The position numbers and the translations under genes are program-made. A stretch of 64,000 bases of DNA from Alkalisalibacterium limincola (GTDB lineage: Bacteria; Pseudomonadota; Gammaproteobacteria; Xanthomonadales; Xanthomonadaceae), in the NCBI RefSeq assembly GCF_008017755.1, contig NZ_VRTS01000005.1, forward strand, positions 1 to 64,000, written 5' to 3'. The number at the start of each line of letters is the position of its first letter. The stretch's first letter is position 1. Under the pieces are notes generated by a model. It did not search any database and was not told where the DNA came from. It saw nothing but the letters and a program-made list of their open reading frames with translations. This document shows, in pieces, positions 42,501 to 53,412 of this stretch.

Positions 42501-43298
42501 ATCCAGCTGCCAGCTCGGTGTCTGCGATGCGAGATCGTCCAGCCGCAGTTGCAGCGACACCTCGCCCGGGGCCCGACCGGTGAGCTCCAGCGCCAGCGCA
42601 TCGAGGTTGCCGTAAAGTCCGGCCCGGAAACGGGCAGCCTGCGCCTGGCCGGGCTCTCCGACCTCGGGCAGGACGAAGCTGCCGGAGAGTTCGGTGGCAT
42701 AGCGCTGGCCACTGTCGAGCTCGGCGCGCAGGCGCAGGTCGCCACGGTCGCTGTCGACATCCAGCTGCGTCAGCTCAAGGCGGCCGTCGCCGAGACGGCC
42801 CGTGGCATCCAGGCGCGAGACCTCGAGCAGCGGCACCTCGTCGGCCGCCATCAGTTCCAGCCGGCGCACGCCCAGCTCGGCCACTTCGACCTTCACCGGC
42901 AGATCCAGCTGCGGCAGATCCTCGGGCCATTGCCAGGGGTCGGCCGGCGGCGCATCGTCGGTTTCGGCCAGGCGCACCTCGACCCCCTCCAGCCACAGCC
43001 GCCGCACGTCGAGCTTGCGTCCCAGCAGCGCGCGCACCCGGGCATCCAGCTCGGCACGTTCGATCCGGACGTCCAGCCCGTCCTCGACCTGGTAGTGCAG
43101 CCCATGCAGGACCACCAGGCCACTCAGGCGGCCTTCGGCACGCTCCCAGGTCAGTGCGCCCGGCGGCAACGCGGCCGCCACGCGACCCAGCACCACATCG
43201 CGCCCGCTGCCGGTGTTGAGCAGCCACGCGAGCCCCAGCACCACGACCAGCACCAGGGCCGCCAACCCCGCGCCGATCCACAGCAGCCAGCGCCTCAC
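39567..43298 (-). CDS. tamB: Translocation and assembly module subunit TamB (AsmA-like, DUF490)
   Basis: A very long (1243-residue) inner-membrane-anchored protein that spans the periplasm as a beta-taco groove. It works with TamA in outer-membrane protein insertion and/or phospholipid transport. It starts at GTG 43298 (RRWLLWIGAGLAALVLVVVL is the anchor helix), continues with repetitive beta-rich sequence, and ends in the conserved TamB domain (PTTEIFSTPPMDNTEAMSWL, then LLVSYGVSLLGDGQVLTLKY). The GTG overlaps the tamA stop (GTGA), so the two are translationally coupled. Confidence 0.95.
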   Translation of the reverse strand: MRRWLLWIGAGLAALVLVVVLGLAWLLNTGSGRDVVLGRVAAALPPGALTWERAEGRLSGLVVLHGLHYQVEDGLDVRIERAELDARVRALLGRKLDVRRLWLEGVEVRLAETDDAPPADPWQWPEDLPQLDLPVKVEVAELGVRRLELMAADEVPLLEVSRLDATGRLGDGRLELTQLDVDSDRGDLRLRAELDSGQRYATELSGSFVLPEVGEPGQAQAARFRAGLYGNLDALALELTGRAPGEVSLQLRLDDLASQTPSWQLDLDAGPVNPRLFGAEDDTPVVARLQARGAGLRADLEGRVERDGMEIDIAPSTVEWTGEVLLLEPLVLGLYEGIVRLEGQAALAGGAGDIDLQALIEGVVIRQEEQAPLTIDGRLAVEGEPDAWRIEGTTAFERDGEQATLQLRGEGDRERLRLDTLRADVPGGDVVGSGEVAWSPVLAWTLDARLQAFDPGYFNPDFPGRIDAALSSQGQARDDQGVDARVELDDIGGQLRGRALSGQAALDWRGDRGDVTLALGIGASRIRGGGAIGEVLDLAFELDPLQLQDLLPDAAGVVRGEVALAGPAQSPDIQADLRGSTLRYGDHEVETLRVRGELPGQGARGRLDASLGGAVLGGVALDSLQAQVEGSLAQAEIALQADGEVGTLDMAASTRRSDGELAGELQALRYAPPRGAPWQLEAPADFVVGDGRARLSRACLSAATARACVEADWPERAVVEARDLPLAMLDPWLSEDAVDFHVEGIVDVDAEFTQQDGQVVGNARVVSEGGVVRLSEAGTRELLTYQRLLLEVDLGSERIDANLDLRLSGEDYARGRFRLDRDDEAALEGDLQVQVSDLAFVELFSPDIVVPQGELSGRLAVAGTLDAPRISGDAGLRNFSAELPALGISLEGSQVLLRGDGSGEAILEGELHSGEGTITITGRQIASTGEGEPRRIEIEVQGADFLAADLPELRAVVSPDLQVVVTDRLHVRGRVDVDSARLDLEQLESTTSPSPDVVVVDPVEPAGGPRMPIDALVTVALGDDVELVGFGLEGELTGELRVREVTGRATTATGALGVSGDYTAYGQDLRLENGRLAWASSPIENPTLDLVAQRSFENHTVGIRVRGTARRPTTEIFSTPPMDNTEAMSWLVLGRPLRTASGEEGQQLGAAALALGAGGNYLAEQMGARLGLDEVGVADSRALGGATLSIGKYLSPRLLVSYGVSLLGDGQVLTLKYLLGRGFDIEIASGTESRAALNWRLER

Positions 43299-45050
43299 AG
43301 GTAGGGCCCGATGTTGATGTGCAACCGCACCGACTGCTCGGGATCATCGAGTCCGTGCGCGATGTCCACGCGGACCGGCCCGACCGGCGAGCGCCAGCGT
43401 ACGCCGGCACCGACGCCGATGCGGTTCTCGAAGTCGCCGCGCGAATTGAACGCATTGCCCGCGTCGATGAACACCGCCGCGCCCCAGGTGTCGGTGAACA
43501 TGCGCTCGACCTCGATACTGAGGACACTGAGGTTCTCGCCGCCCACCACGACATCGTCCACGCGCGGGCCCAGTTCCTTGAACCCATAGCCACGCACGGA
43601 ACGGTCGCCACCGGCGAAGAAGCGCAGTGACGGGGGCATCGTCTCGAAGCTGTCGGACGACGTGGTGCCCAGTTCGGCGCGCAGCAGCAGCCGCGTGGAT
43701 TCGCCGAACGACATCACGTAGCGCCCCTGCAGGTAGGCCTGCACGAAGTCGGTTCCGGATCCGATGGCCTCGGACCCGGCCTTGATCTCGGCGACCAGCG
43801 ACCAGCCGCGGGTGGGATAGAGCGGATCGTCGCCGCGACTGGTCTGCGCCCGCAGCGCCGGAAAGACCAGGGTCGCGTACTCGCGCTCCTCCTGTTCCCC
43901 GAAACGGTAGCGCTCGCGCTGCGCGTGCAGGCCGGCCGAAACCGTCCACAAGCCGATCTGTCCGGTCCGGTTGACCACCGCCTCGATGAGTTCGGTATCG
44001 ATATCGGCGGTGATCTCGCGCCGGAGGTTGAACGCACCGGTGTACCAGCCGGCGAACTGGTCGAAGGCCGGAATCCGATACTGGGTGGTCAACAGCTGAC
44101 GGCGCTGCGACCAGTCCAGCACGTTGCGCCACTTGTGGCCGCGGGTGTTCACCCAGCGACGCTCGAAGCCCAGCTGGATGCCGGCGCCGCTGTCGGTCCC
44201 GTAGCCCAGCCCGGCGCTGTAGATGCTGCGCTTGGCTGGAGTCAACGAAACCTGCACCGGCACGTCGAGCCCCTCGGACTCCCGGGGCGCCGGCGTGATG
44301 TCGATGACGGCGAAGTAGTCCAGGTCGGTCAGGGTCTGCTGGAGCTCCAGCAGGTACGACTGGTGGTAGGGCTCACCGGGCTCCCACGGCACCAGCTTCT
44401 CGATCAGGCCCGGTCGCAGCTGGTGCTCGCCCACCTCGACCTCGCCGAACACGTACCGCTCGCCGCTGTCCCAGCCGACGTCGACCTCGGCGCTGCGCTC
44501 GGCCCGGGTGACAATGACCTCCTGCCCGGCGGGGCGCGCGTCGAAATAGCCACGCTCGCTCAGCAAGCGTTCGATGACCGACTTGCTGGCCTCGTAGCGG
44601 CGATGATCGAAGATCTCGCCCTGGAGCGGCGCGAAGGTGCGACGCGCCGCCTGCAGCTCGGGGTCGCCGGCGCGCGCCTTCGATGCGCACGTTGCGCGAG
44701 GTGACGCGCACCGGTAGACCGGCGTCGACGTCGATGCGCACATCGAAGCGGTCGCCGCGTGGCTGGCGCTGCACGTCGATCTCGGGGTGGTAGTAGCCGT
44801 AGGGTTCCAGCGCGCGCCGCACCTCGGCGGGCACCTGCCGGAGCATGTAGTCCAGGCGGGCCTCGGTCATCTGCTCGCGCTGGGTGTCGCTGAGGCGGTT
44901 GAGCGACAGCGCGGACTCGACATTCTCCAGCGCCACGCCGGCCACGCCGCGCACCCGCACCTCGCCCAGCACGCCGGCCTGCGCCGGGGCGGTCGCCAGA
45001 ATCGACAGCAACACTCCAGCGAGCGCCGCGCGGTACACGGTTCCTTCCAT
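43295..45050 (-). pseudogene. tamA: Outer-membrane assembly factor TamA (BamA family), frame broken by a net +1 indel near 44670
   Basis: An Omp85-family barrel with POTRA domains. From ATG 45050 there is a signal peptide (LAGVLLSILATAPAQA) and the first POTRA (VRVRGVAGVALENVESAL) in one frame. The frame changes in the GC-rich stretch 44667-44678, after RNVRIEGA, and continues GDPELQAARRTFAPLQGEIF to the barrel. The barrel contains the Omp85 motif GGDRSVRGYGFKELGP and ends LHINIGPYL. Correcting by one base gives 584 residues. tamB follows with an overlapping start. The break is probably a sequencing error, as tamAB are kept together. Confidence 0.92.
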
Positions 45051-45122
45051 GCGCCCAGCATACCGGCACCGGATGTTCACGCCGCGTGGGCATGGAATCA
45101 GGCTCGCCCCGGGCCCTGCCGC

Positions 45123-47229
45123 CTACTGGGCAGGCGACAGCTGCTCCACGGCGGCCACCGCCGCGAAGCGTCGGCCAGGCGCTTGAGCAGGGCCAGGCGG
45201 TTCTCGCGCAGCGCCGGGTCCTCGGCCATCACCATGACCTCGTCGAAGAAGCGGTCGACCGGCTGACGCACCCAGGCCAGGCGCTTGAGCACCGCCACGT
45301 AGTCGCGCCCGGCCAACGCGGAGTCCGTCTCGCGGATGGCCGCCTCCACCGACTCCGCCAGCGCGATCTCGGCCTCGTCCTGCAGGCGCGAGCGCGACAC
45401 CTTGTCGGGGATGTCCTCCTCGGCCTTGCGAAGGATGTTGCGGATGCGCTTGTTCGCCGCAGCCAGGGCTTCCGCCTCGGGCAGCCTGGCGAATTCGGCG
45501 ATGGCGACCAGGCGCGCGTCGAAATCCTGCAGCGACACCGGGCGGACCGCGAGCACCGCCTCGAACTGCTCGGCCGGCACACCGCGCTCTGCGTAGTAGC
45601 CCCGCAGGCGGTCGAAGATGAAGTCGTAGAGGTCCAGGGCGATCGTTTCGGTTTTGTCGTCGGCGGAGGGCGCGATCGGCAGCAGCGACACCGCGTGATC
45701 GATCAGCGGCTGCAGCTCCAGCGCCATGTCGCCCTCGATCAACGTACGCGCAAGGCCCAGCGCATTGCGGCGCAGCGCGAACGGATCCTTGTTGCCGGTC
45801 GGCCTGAGCCCGGCGGCGAATCCACCGGCCAGCGTGTCCAGCCGCTCGGCCACCGCCAGCACCCGGCCCAGCGGGCTGGGCGCGATGTCGTCGCCGGCGA
45901 AGCGCGGCATGTAGACCTCGTCCAGCGCCGCGGCCAGTTCGGCCGATTCACCACCGACCAGCGCGTAGTGGCGGCCGGCGATGCCCTGCAACTCCGGGAA
46001 CTCGCCGACCAGCAGCGATTGCAGGTCGGCCTTGGCCAGCCCGGCGGCACGTTGCGCCAGGGCCGGATCGACACCGACCTGGCCGGCGATCGATTCGGCA
46101 AGTGCCGACACCCGCGCGACCTTGTCGGCCAGGGTCCCCAGCTTCTGCTGGTAGGTGACGGCCGAGAGGCCGGCGTTCATCGCCTCCAGCCCCTGCCTCG
46201 CGTCGGTGTCGAAGAAGAACTTCGCGTCGGCGAAGCGTGGACGGATCACGCGCTCGTAGCCCCTGGCCACTTCGGATTCGTCGCGCGACTCGATGTTGGC
46301 CACGCCGATGAAGTGGCGCGTCAGCCCGCCCTCGGCGTCGAGCACCGGGAAGAACTTCTGATTCGCCTCCATCGTGCGCACGAGGGCCTCCGGCGGCACG
46401 TCCAGGAACGCCTCGTCGAAATTGCAGGCGATCGCCCTGGGCCACTCCACGAGGCAATTGACCTCGTCGAGGTTGCCCGGCTCGATGCGTGCCACGCCAT
46501 CAAGCCCGCCGGCCAGCCGCTCGACCTGGCTGCGGATCGCCTCGCGGCGCTCGTCGGGATCGACCAGCACCTTGGCGCTGCGCATGATCTCGACGTACTC
46601 GCCCGCATGCCCCACCCAGACCGACTTGTCGTGGTGGAAGCGGTGTCCGCGGCTCATCCGGTCGGCGCGCAGGCCGAACAGGTCGGCATCGACCACCGCA
46701 TCGTCGAGCAGCATGACCAGCCAATGCACCGGGCGCGCGAAGGCATGCGTGTTGTCTCCCCAGCGCATCGGCTTGGGAATCGGCATCGCCTTGACCGCCT
46801 CGGCCAGGATGTCGGGCAACAGGCTGGCAGTGGACACGCCGCCGACCCGGCGCATGAAGCCATAGCGCGGCCCCTGGTTGTGCTCGATCTCGACCAGCTC
46901 GGACACGTCCACGTTGGCCTTCTTCGCGAAGCCCAGCAGCGCCGGGGTCGGGTTGCCGTCGGCATCGCGCCCGATCGACACCGCCGGGCCCAGCACCGGT
47001 TCTTCGCTCAGCGGCTGCTCGGACGCGACCGCCGGCAGCCACACCGCCAGGCGGCGGGGAGTGTAGAGCGCGCGCGCCACCCGGGTGCCGACCTCGTCGG
47101 CCACGTTGATGCCGCGCTTGTGCAGGCCGGCGACCACGCCGTCGTAAAGCGCCTGGGCCAGGCCGGGCAGGGCCTTGATGGGGAGTTCCTCGGTGCCGAT
47201 CTCGATCAGCAGGGTCTTGGCGACGGCCA

Positions 47230-47230
<1 letters not shown>
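45123..47230 (-). CDS. glyS: Glycine--tRNA ligase beta subunit, last ~16 residues frame-shifted
   Basis: Tetrameric GlyRS beta chain. It starts MAVAKTLLIEIGTEELPIKA (the signature LLxEIGxEELP) and runs to NRLALLKRLAD in one frame. There one C appears missing (near 45170): with it restored the protein ends RFAAVAAVEQLSPAQ at the TAG 45123, a normal GlyS end of 702 residues. Without it the frame continues to 45098 with an unrelated tail. The start overlaps the glyQ stop by one base (TGATG). GlyRS is essential, so the indel is very likely an error. Confidence 0.96.
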
Positions 47231-48153
<923 letters not shown>

Positions 48154-48256
48154 CGGCAAGCCCGTAGCGTAAAGCGCGCTAGTATACCGGCGCTCCGCCG
48201 GCGCGGGCCCGCGAGCCGCCGTCCGGCGGCCCCTCCCGAGGAATCGTCCCGTTGCC

Positions 48257-48976
48257 ATGAGCCTACCGTTCCTGATCCTGGAAACCGGCCTGCCGGTGCC
48301 CCCGCTGCGCCGCCATGGCAGCTTCGGCCACTGGATCCGCGTGGCCGCCGGCCTGGGGCCGGACGACGCGGTGGGTTGCCGGGTCATCGCCGGCGACGAC
48401 CTGCCGCAGCCGGAGGGTTTTGCCGGCGTCATCGTGTCGGGCTCCGGTGCAATGGTCACCGAGCGCCACGACTGGAGCGAACGCAGTGCCGACTGGCTCC
48501 GCGACGCGAACGATCGCGGGCTGCCCGTGTTCGGCATCTGCTATGGCCATCAGCTGCTGGCCCACGCGCTCGGCGGCACGGTCGGCGACAACCCCCGCGG
48601 CCGCGAGATGGGCACCCACCCGGTCGACCTGCATCCCGAGGCTGGGGACGATCCGCTGCTGGCGGGCCTGCCGGCACGCTTCGACGCCCAGCTCACCCAC
48701 CTGCAGACCGTGCTGGCGCCACCGCCCGGCGCCGTGGTGCTGGCCCGTTCGGCCGGCGACGAGTGCCAGGCCTTCCGCGTCGGCACGCACGCCTGGGGCG
48801 TGCAGTTCCATCCCGAGTTCAGCGCCGGCATCATGCGCGGATACATCCACGCCCGCGCCGAAGTGATCGCCGCGGAAGGGCTGTGCCCGGCATCCCTCGC
48901 CGCCGGCGTGGGTGCCGCCCCGACGGCGCGCAACGTGATGCGCCGCTTCGTGCGCTTCGCGCGCGAGCGCGGCTGA
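48257..48976 (+). CDS. Class I glutamine amidotransferase-like protein (GuaA-type)
   Basis: A 239-residue stand-alone glutaminase-type domain. The nucleophile Cys is in [17 protein letters not shown] (about residue 97), the catalytic His and Glu are in [11 protein letters not shown] (about residue 180), and [13 protein letters not shown] lies between. The same domain in GuaA drives amination of XMP, but here no synthetase domain is attached. Proteins of this sort include gamma-glutamyl hydrolases acting on polyamine conjugates. The substrate is not assigned. It is followed after 24 bp by a membrane protein gene with an AGGAGAG ribosome-binding site. Confidence 0.88.
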   Translation: MSLPFLILETGLPVPPLRRHGSFGHWIRVAAGLGPDDAVGCRVIAGDDLPQPEGFAGVIVSGSGAMVTERHDWSERSADWLRDANDRGLPVFGICYGHQLLAHALGGTVGDNPRGREMGTHPVDLHPEAGDDPLLAGLPARFDAQLTHLQTVLAPPPGAVVLARSAGDECQAFRVGTHAWGVQFHPEFSAGIMRGYIHARAEVIAAEGLCPASLAAGVGAAPTARNVMRRFVRFARERG

Positions 48977-49000
48977 CCCCTTACCAGGAGAGACCTCCCC

Positions 49001-49855
49001 ATGCAGATCAGGAAGACCGGCGCAGGACGCGGGGCCAAGTGGCTCAACGACAGCATCCACATCATCGAGAAGCAGGCCCGGCCGATCCTGCTCGGCGCGC
49101 TGATGGTGTCGGTGCTGGCCACCCTGCCGGGGCTTTTCGGACCCTTGGCGATGCTCGCGCTGGTCGTGCTGGTGTTCGTCTACCCGGTGCTGATGGGTGG
49201 GCTGGTGGCGATGGCCCGCAGCATCGATGCCGGCGGACCGGCCGCACCGTCGGACGTGTTCGCGGCGTTCCGCAACGGGCGTGCCGGCGCGCTGATGTGG
49301 ATGGCCGTCCCGCAGATCGTCTTCGGACTCGTGGTCGTGACGATGCTGGCCGGTGCGCTGGGGCAGGAGAACCTGCAGCTCATCGCCACCGGCGAGGAAC
49401 CCGACTATTCGCAGGTCAATCGCGGTGCGATTCCCTGGATGTTCCTGGTGGTGGTGTTCGGTGGCGTGGCCACCTTTTCCGCCACGCTTTTCGGCATCCC
49501 GCTGGCGATGCTCGACGGCCAGCCCGGCCTGCGGGCGATCGCCACCAGCCTCAGGGCGTCCATGGCCAACCTGGGCGCGGTGCTGGTCTACCTGCTGTGC
49601 ATGTTCGTCGCCATCGTCATCGCCAGCGTCGCGATGCTGCTGGTGGGCATGGTGCTGGGCCTGATCCTCGGCCTTCTGGGCGAGGCGGCGCAGGCGGCAG
49701 GCCAGATGCTGCTGAGCATCCTGCTCAATGCCGGCGTCATGGCGGTGCTTGCCTGCGGCCACCTGATGGCCTGGCGCGACGTGTTCGGGGCGGAAGACGC
49801 GGCCGGCGCGGGCGGACCGGACGACACCATCCGCGAGGTCAGCGCCGAGCTCTAG
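49001..49855 (+). CDS. Polytopic membrane protein, BPSS1780-like
   Basis: 284 residues, with about five to six helices (for example ILLGALMVSVLATLPGLFG and AMLALVVLVFVYPVLMGGLVAMA) and small loops. The opening IRKTGAGRGAKWLNDSI and the pattern of a first helical pair, a short amphipathic DVFAAFRNGRAG segment and further helices match the BPSS1780 family, whose role is unknown. The assignment is by overall pattern only. A cruciform hairpin follows at 49857. Confidence 0.7.
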   Translation: MQIRKTGAGRGAKWLNDSIHIIEKQARPILLGALMVSVLATLPGLFGPLAMLALVVLVFVYPVLMGGLVAMARSIDAGGPAAPSDVFAAFRNGRAGALMWMAVPQIVFGLVVVTMLAGALGQENLQLIATGEEPDYSQVNRGAIPWMFLVVVFGGVATFSATLFGIPLAMLDGQPGLRAIATSLRASMANLGAVLVYLLCMFVAIVIASVAMLLVGMVLGLILGLLGEAAQAAGQMLLSILLNAGVMAVLACGHLMAWRDVFGAEDAAGAGGPDDTIREVSAEL

Positions 49856-49856
49856 G

Positions 49857-49893
49857 GCCGGAGCGACGCCTGGCCAGGCGGCCGGGCTCCGGC
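49857..49893. terminator. Bidirectional hairpin between the convergent membrane protein and tatC genes
   Basis: GCCGGAGC (49857-49864) pairs with GCTCCGGC (49886-49893), and an inner palindrome CGCCTGGCCAGGCG lies in between, so the stretch can fold on either strand. It sits in the 69-bp gap between two convergent genes. Confidence 0.55.
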
Positions 49894-49924
49894 GCGACGG
49901 AGGTCCTGCGGCCGCGTGGTCGCC

Positions 49925-50677
49925 TCAGGTGGTCGCGTCGGCGTTTCCGCGGACCACCATGCGCGCGGCGATGATGCCAAGCTCGTAAAGCAGGCACATC
50001 GGCACGCCGAGCATGATCTGCGACACCGCATCGGGCGGCGTGATGATCGCGGCCAGCACGAAGATGCCGACGATGACGTACGGCCGCGCCGCGCGCAGCT
50101 GGTCGATGTCGACCCAGCCCAGCGCGGCCATGATGACCACCGCCACCGGCAGTTCGAAGCTCAGGCCGAAGGCCATGAACATCAGCAACACGAAGTCCAG
50201 GTAACGGGTGATGTCGGTCATCATCGCCACGCCCTCGGGCGTGACCGCGGTGAGGAAGGCGAACACCAGCGGCAGCACCGCGAACCAGGCGAAAACCACG
50301 CCCAGGTAGAACAGCGCCACCGCGGAGACCAGCAGCGGCACCGCCAGCTTCTTCTCGTGCCGGTACAGGCCGGGTGCGACGAATGCCCACAGCTGGTAGA
50401 GCACCACCGGCATCGCGATGACCAGTGCGGCGAAGAAGGCCAGCTTGATTGGAGCGAAGAACGGGCTGGCGACGTCGATCGCGATGATCTGGCCGCCGGC
50501 CGGCAGTTGCTGCAGCAGCGGCTGGGCGAACTGCGCATAGATGCGCTGCGCGAACGGCAGCAGCGCGATGAACACGAGCATCACCGCCAGCACCGCCCGC
50601 ACCAGCCGGGCGCGCAGCTCGACCAGGTGGGTGACCAGGCCTTCCTCGCGTTCGTGCTCGGCGCCGGGACGATTCAT
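49925..50677 (-). CDS. tatC: Twin-arginine translocase subunit TatC
   Basis: Six-helix inner-membrane receptor of the Tat pathway. It binds twin-arginine signal peptides of folded proteins. 250 residues. It starts MNRPGAEHEREEGLVTHLVE with the conserved LVTHLVELRARL, and has the periplasmic loop SPFFAPIKLAFFAALVIAMP and FVAPGLYRHEKK before the second half. ATG 50677 overlaps the tatB stop (ATGA). It is the last gene of tatA-tatB-tatC. Confidence 0.97.
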   Translation of the reverse strand: MNRPGAEHEREEGLVTHLVELRARLVRAVLAVMLVFIALLPFAQRIYAQFAQPLLQQLPAGGQIIAIDVASPFFAPIKLAFFAALVIAMPVVLYQLWAFVAPGLYRHEKKLAVPLLVSAVALFYLGVVFAWFAVLPLVFAFLTAVTPEGVAMMTDITRYLDFVLLMFMAFGLSFELPVAVVIMAALGWVDIDQLRAARPYVIVGIFVLAAIITPPDAVSQIMLGVPMCLLYELGIIAARMVVRGNADATT

Positions 50678-51183
50678 TGGCCGGACTTTCCGTCGACTTC
50701 CGGGCGATCGTCCGCGTGCGGCCGCGGCGCCCCGTCGGCGCCGGGGCCGGCGTCGTCGACTGGCGGCTGTTCGTCCTGGGAGGCGGGCGCGGGCATGGGC
50801 GCCGGAGCATCATCCGCCGCGGCCCCGGCCTTCTCCCCGGATGCCGTCCCGGAAGCGTCCGCCGCCAGCGACTGCTTCAGCGACCGGCCTGCCTCCCCGG
50901 TGGCCTTGGAGACCTCGTCGACCGCGGCCACCGGCTCACGCGTGGCGGCCTCGAAATCCTTCCTGGCCTCGTTGATGTCGCGCTGCGCCTCCTGCAGGCT
51001 GCGCTTGAGCTCCTCGTCGGCCAGCTCGCGCTCGAATTCGGCCTTGACCGAGTACCAGCTGGCCTTGGCACGACGCACCCACAGGCCCACCATCTTGGCG
51101 GCACGAGGCAGGCGCTCGGGACCCAGCACGAGCAGCGCGATCACCATGACCAGCGCGATTTCGACGAAGCTGATGTCGAACAT
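50674..51183 (-). CDS. tatB: Twin-arginine translocase subunit TatB
   Basis: A single N-terminal helix (MFDISFVEIALVMVIALLVL) with GPERLPRAAKMVGLW, then an amphipathic helix and a long Ala/Asp/Pro-rich cytoplasmic tail; 169 residues. The GPERLP hinge after the helix identifies TatB rather than TatA. It forms the receptor complex with TatC. The gene lies between tatA (23 bp) and tatC (overlap). Confidence 0.96.
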   Translation of the reverse strand: MFDISFVEIALVMVIALLVLGPERLPRAAKMVGLWVRRAKASWYSVKAEFERELADEELKRSLQEAQRDINEARKDFEAATREPVAAVDEVSKATGEAGRSLKQSLAADASGTASGEKAGAAADDAPAPMPAPASQDEQPPVDDAGPGADGAPRPHADDRPEVDGKSGQ

Positions 51184-51206
51184 TCAGGGGATGCGCCAGG
51201 GCGCGC

Positions 51207-51440
51207 TCAGCGACCGGCGTCCTGCTTGTCCTGCTCGCGCTTGTGCACTTCGGCCCCGGGCGCCTCGTCCTTGCCGAGCTGCTCGGGGTCCTTGTCCTCC
51301 TCCTTGCCGTCCTTCATGCCGGTGCGGAAGCCCTTTATCGCGGCCCCCAGGTCGGAGCCGACGTTGCGCAGGCGCTTGGTGCCGAACAGCAGCAGCACGA
51401 TGAGCAGGACGATCAGGATTTGCCAGATGCTGGGAGCCAT
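51207..51440 (-). CDS. tatA: Twin-arginine translocase subunit TatA
   Basis: 77 residues. N-terminal helix ([20 protein letters not shown]) with the FGTKRLRN hinge, an amphipathic segment ([15 protein letters not shown]) and an acidic/basic tail. TatA oligomers form the translocation pore. It is first in the tatABC operon, transcribed away from the SYLF gene. Confidence 0.96.
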   Translation of the reverse strand: MAPSIWQILIVLLIVLLLFGTKRLRNVGSDLGAAIKGFRTGMKDGKEEDKDPEQLGKDEAPGAEVHKREQDKQDAGR

Positions 51441-51578
51441 TGCTCCACCTCTAAGTGGTCAGGAAAGCCAGGCCCCAAGCATACTCCAGCCGGCCCGGCA
51501 CGAATGCGACGCCGTCGCCGCTGCGGGCCCGCCCGGCGCACCCGCTCCGGCACGCCAGGGTGCCGGCCCGGAGCCGCG

Positions 51579-52253
51579 TCAGCGCGAGGTGTATTCCTCG
51601 AGCCGGTCGCGGAAATCCACGATCGTGTCGTTCGGGCTCGGCGCACGGCCCTCGAACACGGCCCGCGGCGTCGTGTTGCGCCCGTAGACGCGCTGGTTGG
51701 CCCGATGGTCGATCGTCATCACCGCGCCATCCAGAGAGACGCCGGCGAACAGGCCGCGCGAGCGCGAGTAGGAGTAGATCTCGGCACGCAGCTGCTCGTC
51801 GGTCGAGGCCTGGGCGCTGCGGCCCACCGGCCCGGCGGCGACCGCCGCATCCGCCCCCAGCGTGAACTTGCCATGGACGATGGAATCCACGCCCTTCTGG
51901 CTGCGGAACACCAGGATCAGGTCCTGGCTCTGCACGCCGGCCTGGAAGCCGATGCTGCCGCCGGTCAGGGTGACGAAGCTGGGCGCCGACCAGGACCCGT
52001 CGGGCTGGCGCACCGAGATCAGGCCGCGGCCGCGCGCCGCCGATGACCAGCCCGGCCTTGACCAGGTTCGGGATCACCGCCACCGCCTGCGCATTGCGCA
52101 GCAGCGCCTCGGGGATCGCCTGTTCCGGCATCAGCATCAACTGGTCGAGCACCTCCACCGCATCGGTGCGCGACGCTCCTCGACCGACTGGGCCTGGGCC
52201 TGGCCGGCGATGACAAGCGCGAAGGCAGCAAAAGCAAGGGCGAAACGACGCAT
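51579..52253 (-). pseudogene. SYLF/Ysc84 domain lipid-binding protein, broken by two small indels
   Basis: A secreted protein of unknown role whose SYLF domain binds phosphoinositides in eukaryotic homologues. The start is a signal peptide (MRRFALAFAAFALVIAGQAQA, from 52253). The frame changes near 52175, after SVEE, to RTDAVEVLDQLMLMPEQAIP and AQAVAVIPNLVKAGLVIGG. It changes again near 52033 to RQPDGSWSAPSFVTLTGGS, ending in the YSRSRGLFAGVSLDG region typical of SYLF. Restoring one base and a CG pair gives 225 residues. Two errors in one short gene support a sequencing-quality problem. Confidence 0.86.
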
Positions 52254-52410
52254 GGACCACTCCTGGCGCGCGGGGCGCATTGCAGCACTGGATAATGAGG
52301 GCGAGTATGGATTCCCGCCATGAACCCGGCGTGAGCCGGTTTCGACGGCGACCATGATACGTTCCGCGCACTCCAAGCCACAGGGCCAGGCATGCGATGA
52401 GCCACACGCG

Positions 52411-53412
52411 ATGAGATTCCACGGCAACCACCGCCCCGGCGCCGCGCGCACCGGCGTGCTGCTGGTCAACCTCGGCACCCCGGACGCCCCCACCCCCCCG
52501 GCGGTGCGGCGCTACCTGGCGGAGTTCCTGCACGACTATCGCGTCGTCGACATGACCCGCTGGCTGTGGTGCCCGATCCTGCACTTCGTCATCCTGCCGC
52601 TGCGCGGGCGCAAGGTCGCGCGCACCTATGCCTCGATCTGGGGCCCGGACGGTTCGCCGCTGCTGGCCCTGAGCCGGAAACTCACGCAGGCCACCCAGGG
52701 CGAGCTCCCCGACGTACCCGTGCGCCTGGCGATGCGCTATGGCAACCCGTCGATCCGCGCCGTGCTGCGCGAGATGCACGACCAGGGCCTGGAGCGCCTC
52801 GTGGTGCTGCCGCTGTACCCGCAGTACGCCGCCAGCACCTCGGCCTCGGTGTTCGACGGCGTGGTGCGCGAGCTGTCCAGCTGGCGCCGCGTGCCGGCGC
52901 TGCGCTTCATCGACGACTACCACCGCGACCCGGACTGGGTCGAGGCCGTCGCCGCCAGCATCCGCCGCCATCGCGCCGACCACGGTGCGGCGAAGAAGCT
53001 GCTGATGTCCTTCCACGGCATCCCGCAGCGCTTCGTGCGCGAGGGCGACCCCTACGCGGCGCAGTGCGAGGCCGGCGCCCGGCTCATCGCCACCGCCGCC
53101 GGGCTGGCGGAGGACGAGTGGATGCTGACCTTCCAGTCGCGCTTCGGCCGCGAGCCCTGGCTGCAGCCCTACACCGACAAGACGCTGGAGAAGCTCGCCG
53201 CCGAGGGCATCGACAGCGTCGACGTGATCTGCCCGGGTTTCGCGGTCGATTGCATAGAGACGCTGGAGGAGATCGAAGTGGAGAATGCGGAGGTCTTCCA
53301 TGCCGCCGGCGGCAAGACCCTGCGCTACATCCCGGCGCTCAACGACAGCCCGGCGCATGCGCAGGTGATGTCCGCCCTGCTGCGCCGTCACGCCGGCGAC
53401 TGGCTGGACTGA
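52411..53412 (+). CDS. hemH: Ferrochelatase
   Basis: Inserts Fe2+ into protoporphyrin IX, the last step of haem synthesis. 333 residues from ATG 52411, which fits the usual N-terminus (GVLLVNLGTPDAP). Key parts are PLYPQYAASTSASVFD, the metal-site His in LLMSFHGIPQRFVREGDPY, and the Glu region LTFQSRFGREPWLQPYT. The in-frame ATG at 52354 is less likely, since it adds non-conserved residues. The stop overlaps the hydrolase ATG (TGATG). Confidence 0.97.
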   Translation: MRFHGNHRPGAARTGVLLVNLGTPDAPTPPAVRRYLAEFLHDYRVVDMTRWLWCPILHFVILPLRGRKVARTYASIWGPDGSPLLALSRKLTQATQGELPDVPVRLAMRYGNPSIRAVLREMHDQGLERLVVLPLYPQYAASTSASVFDGVVRELSSWRRVPALRFIDDYHRDPDWVEAVAASIRRHRADHGAAKKLLMSFHGIPQRFVREGDPYAAQCEAGARLIATAAGLAEDEWMLTFQSRFGREPWLQPYTDKTLEKLAAEGIDSVDVICPGFAVDCIETLEEIEVENAEVFHAAGGKTLRYIPALNDSPAHAQVMSALLRRHAGDWLD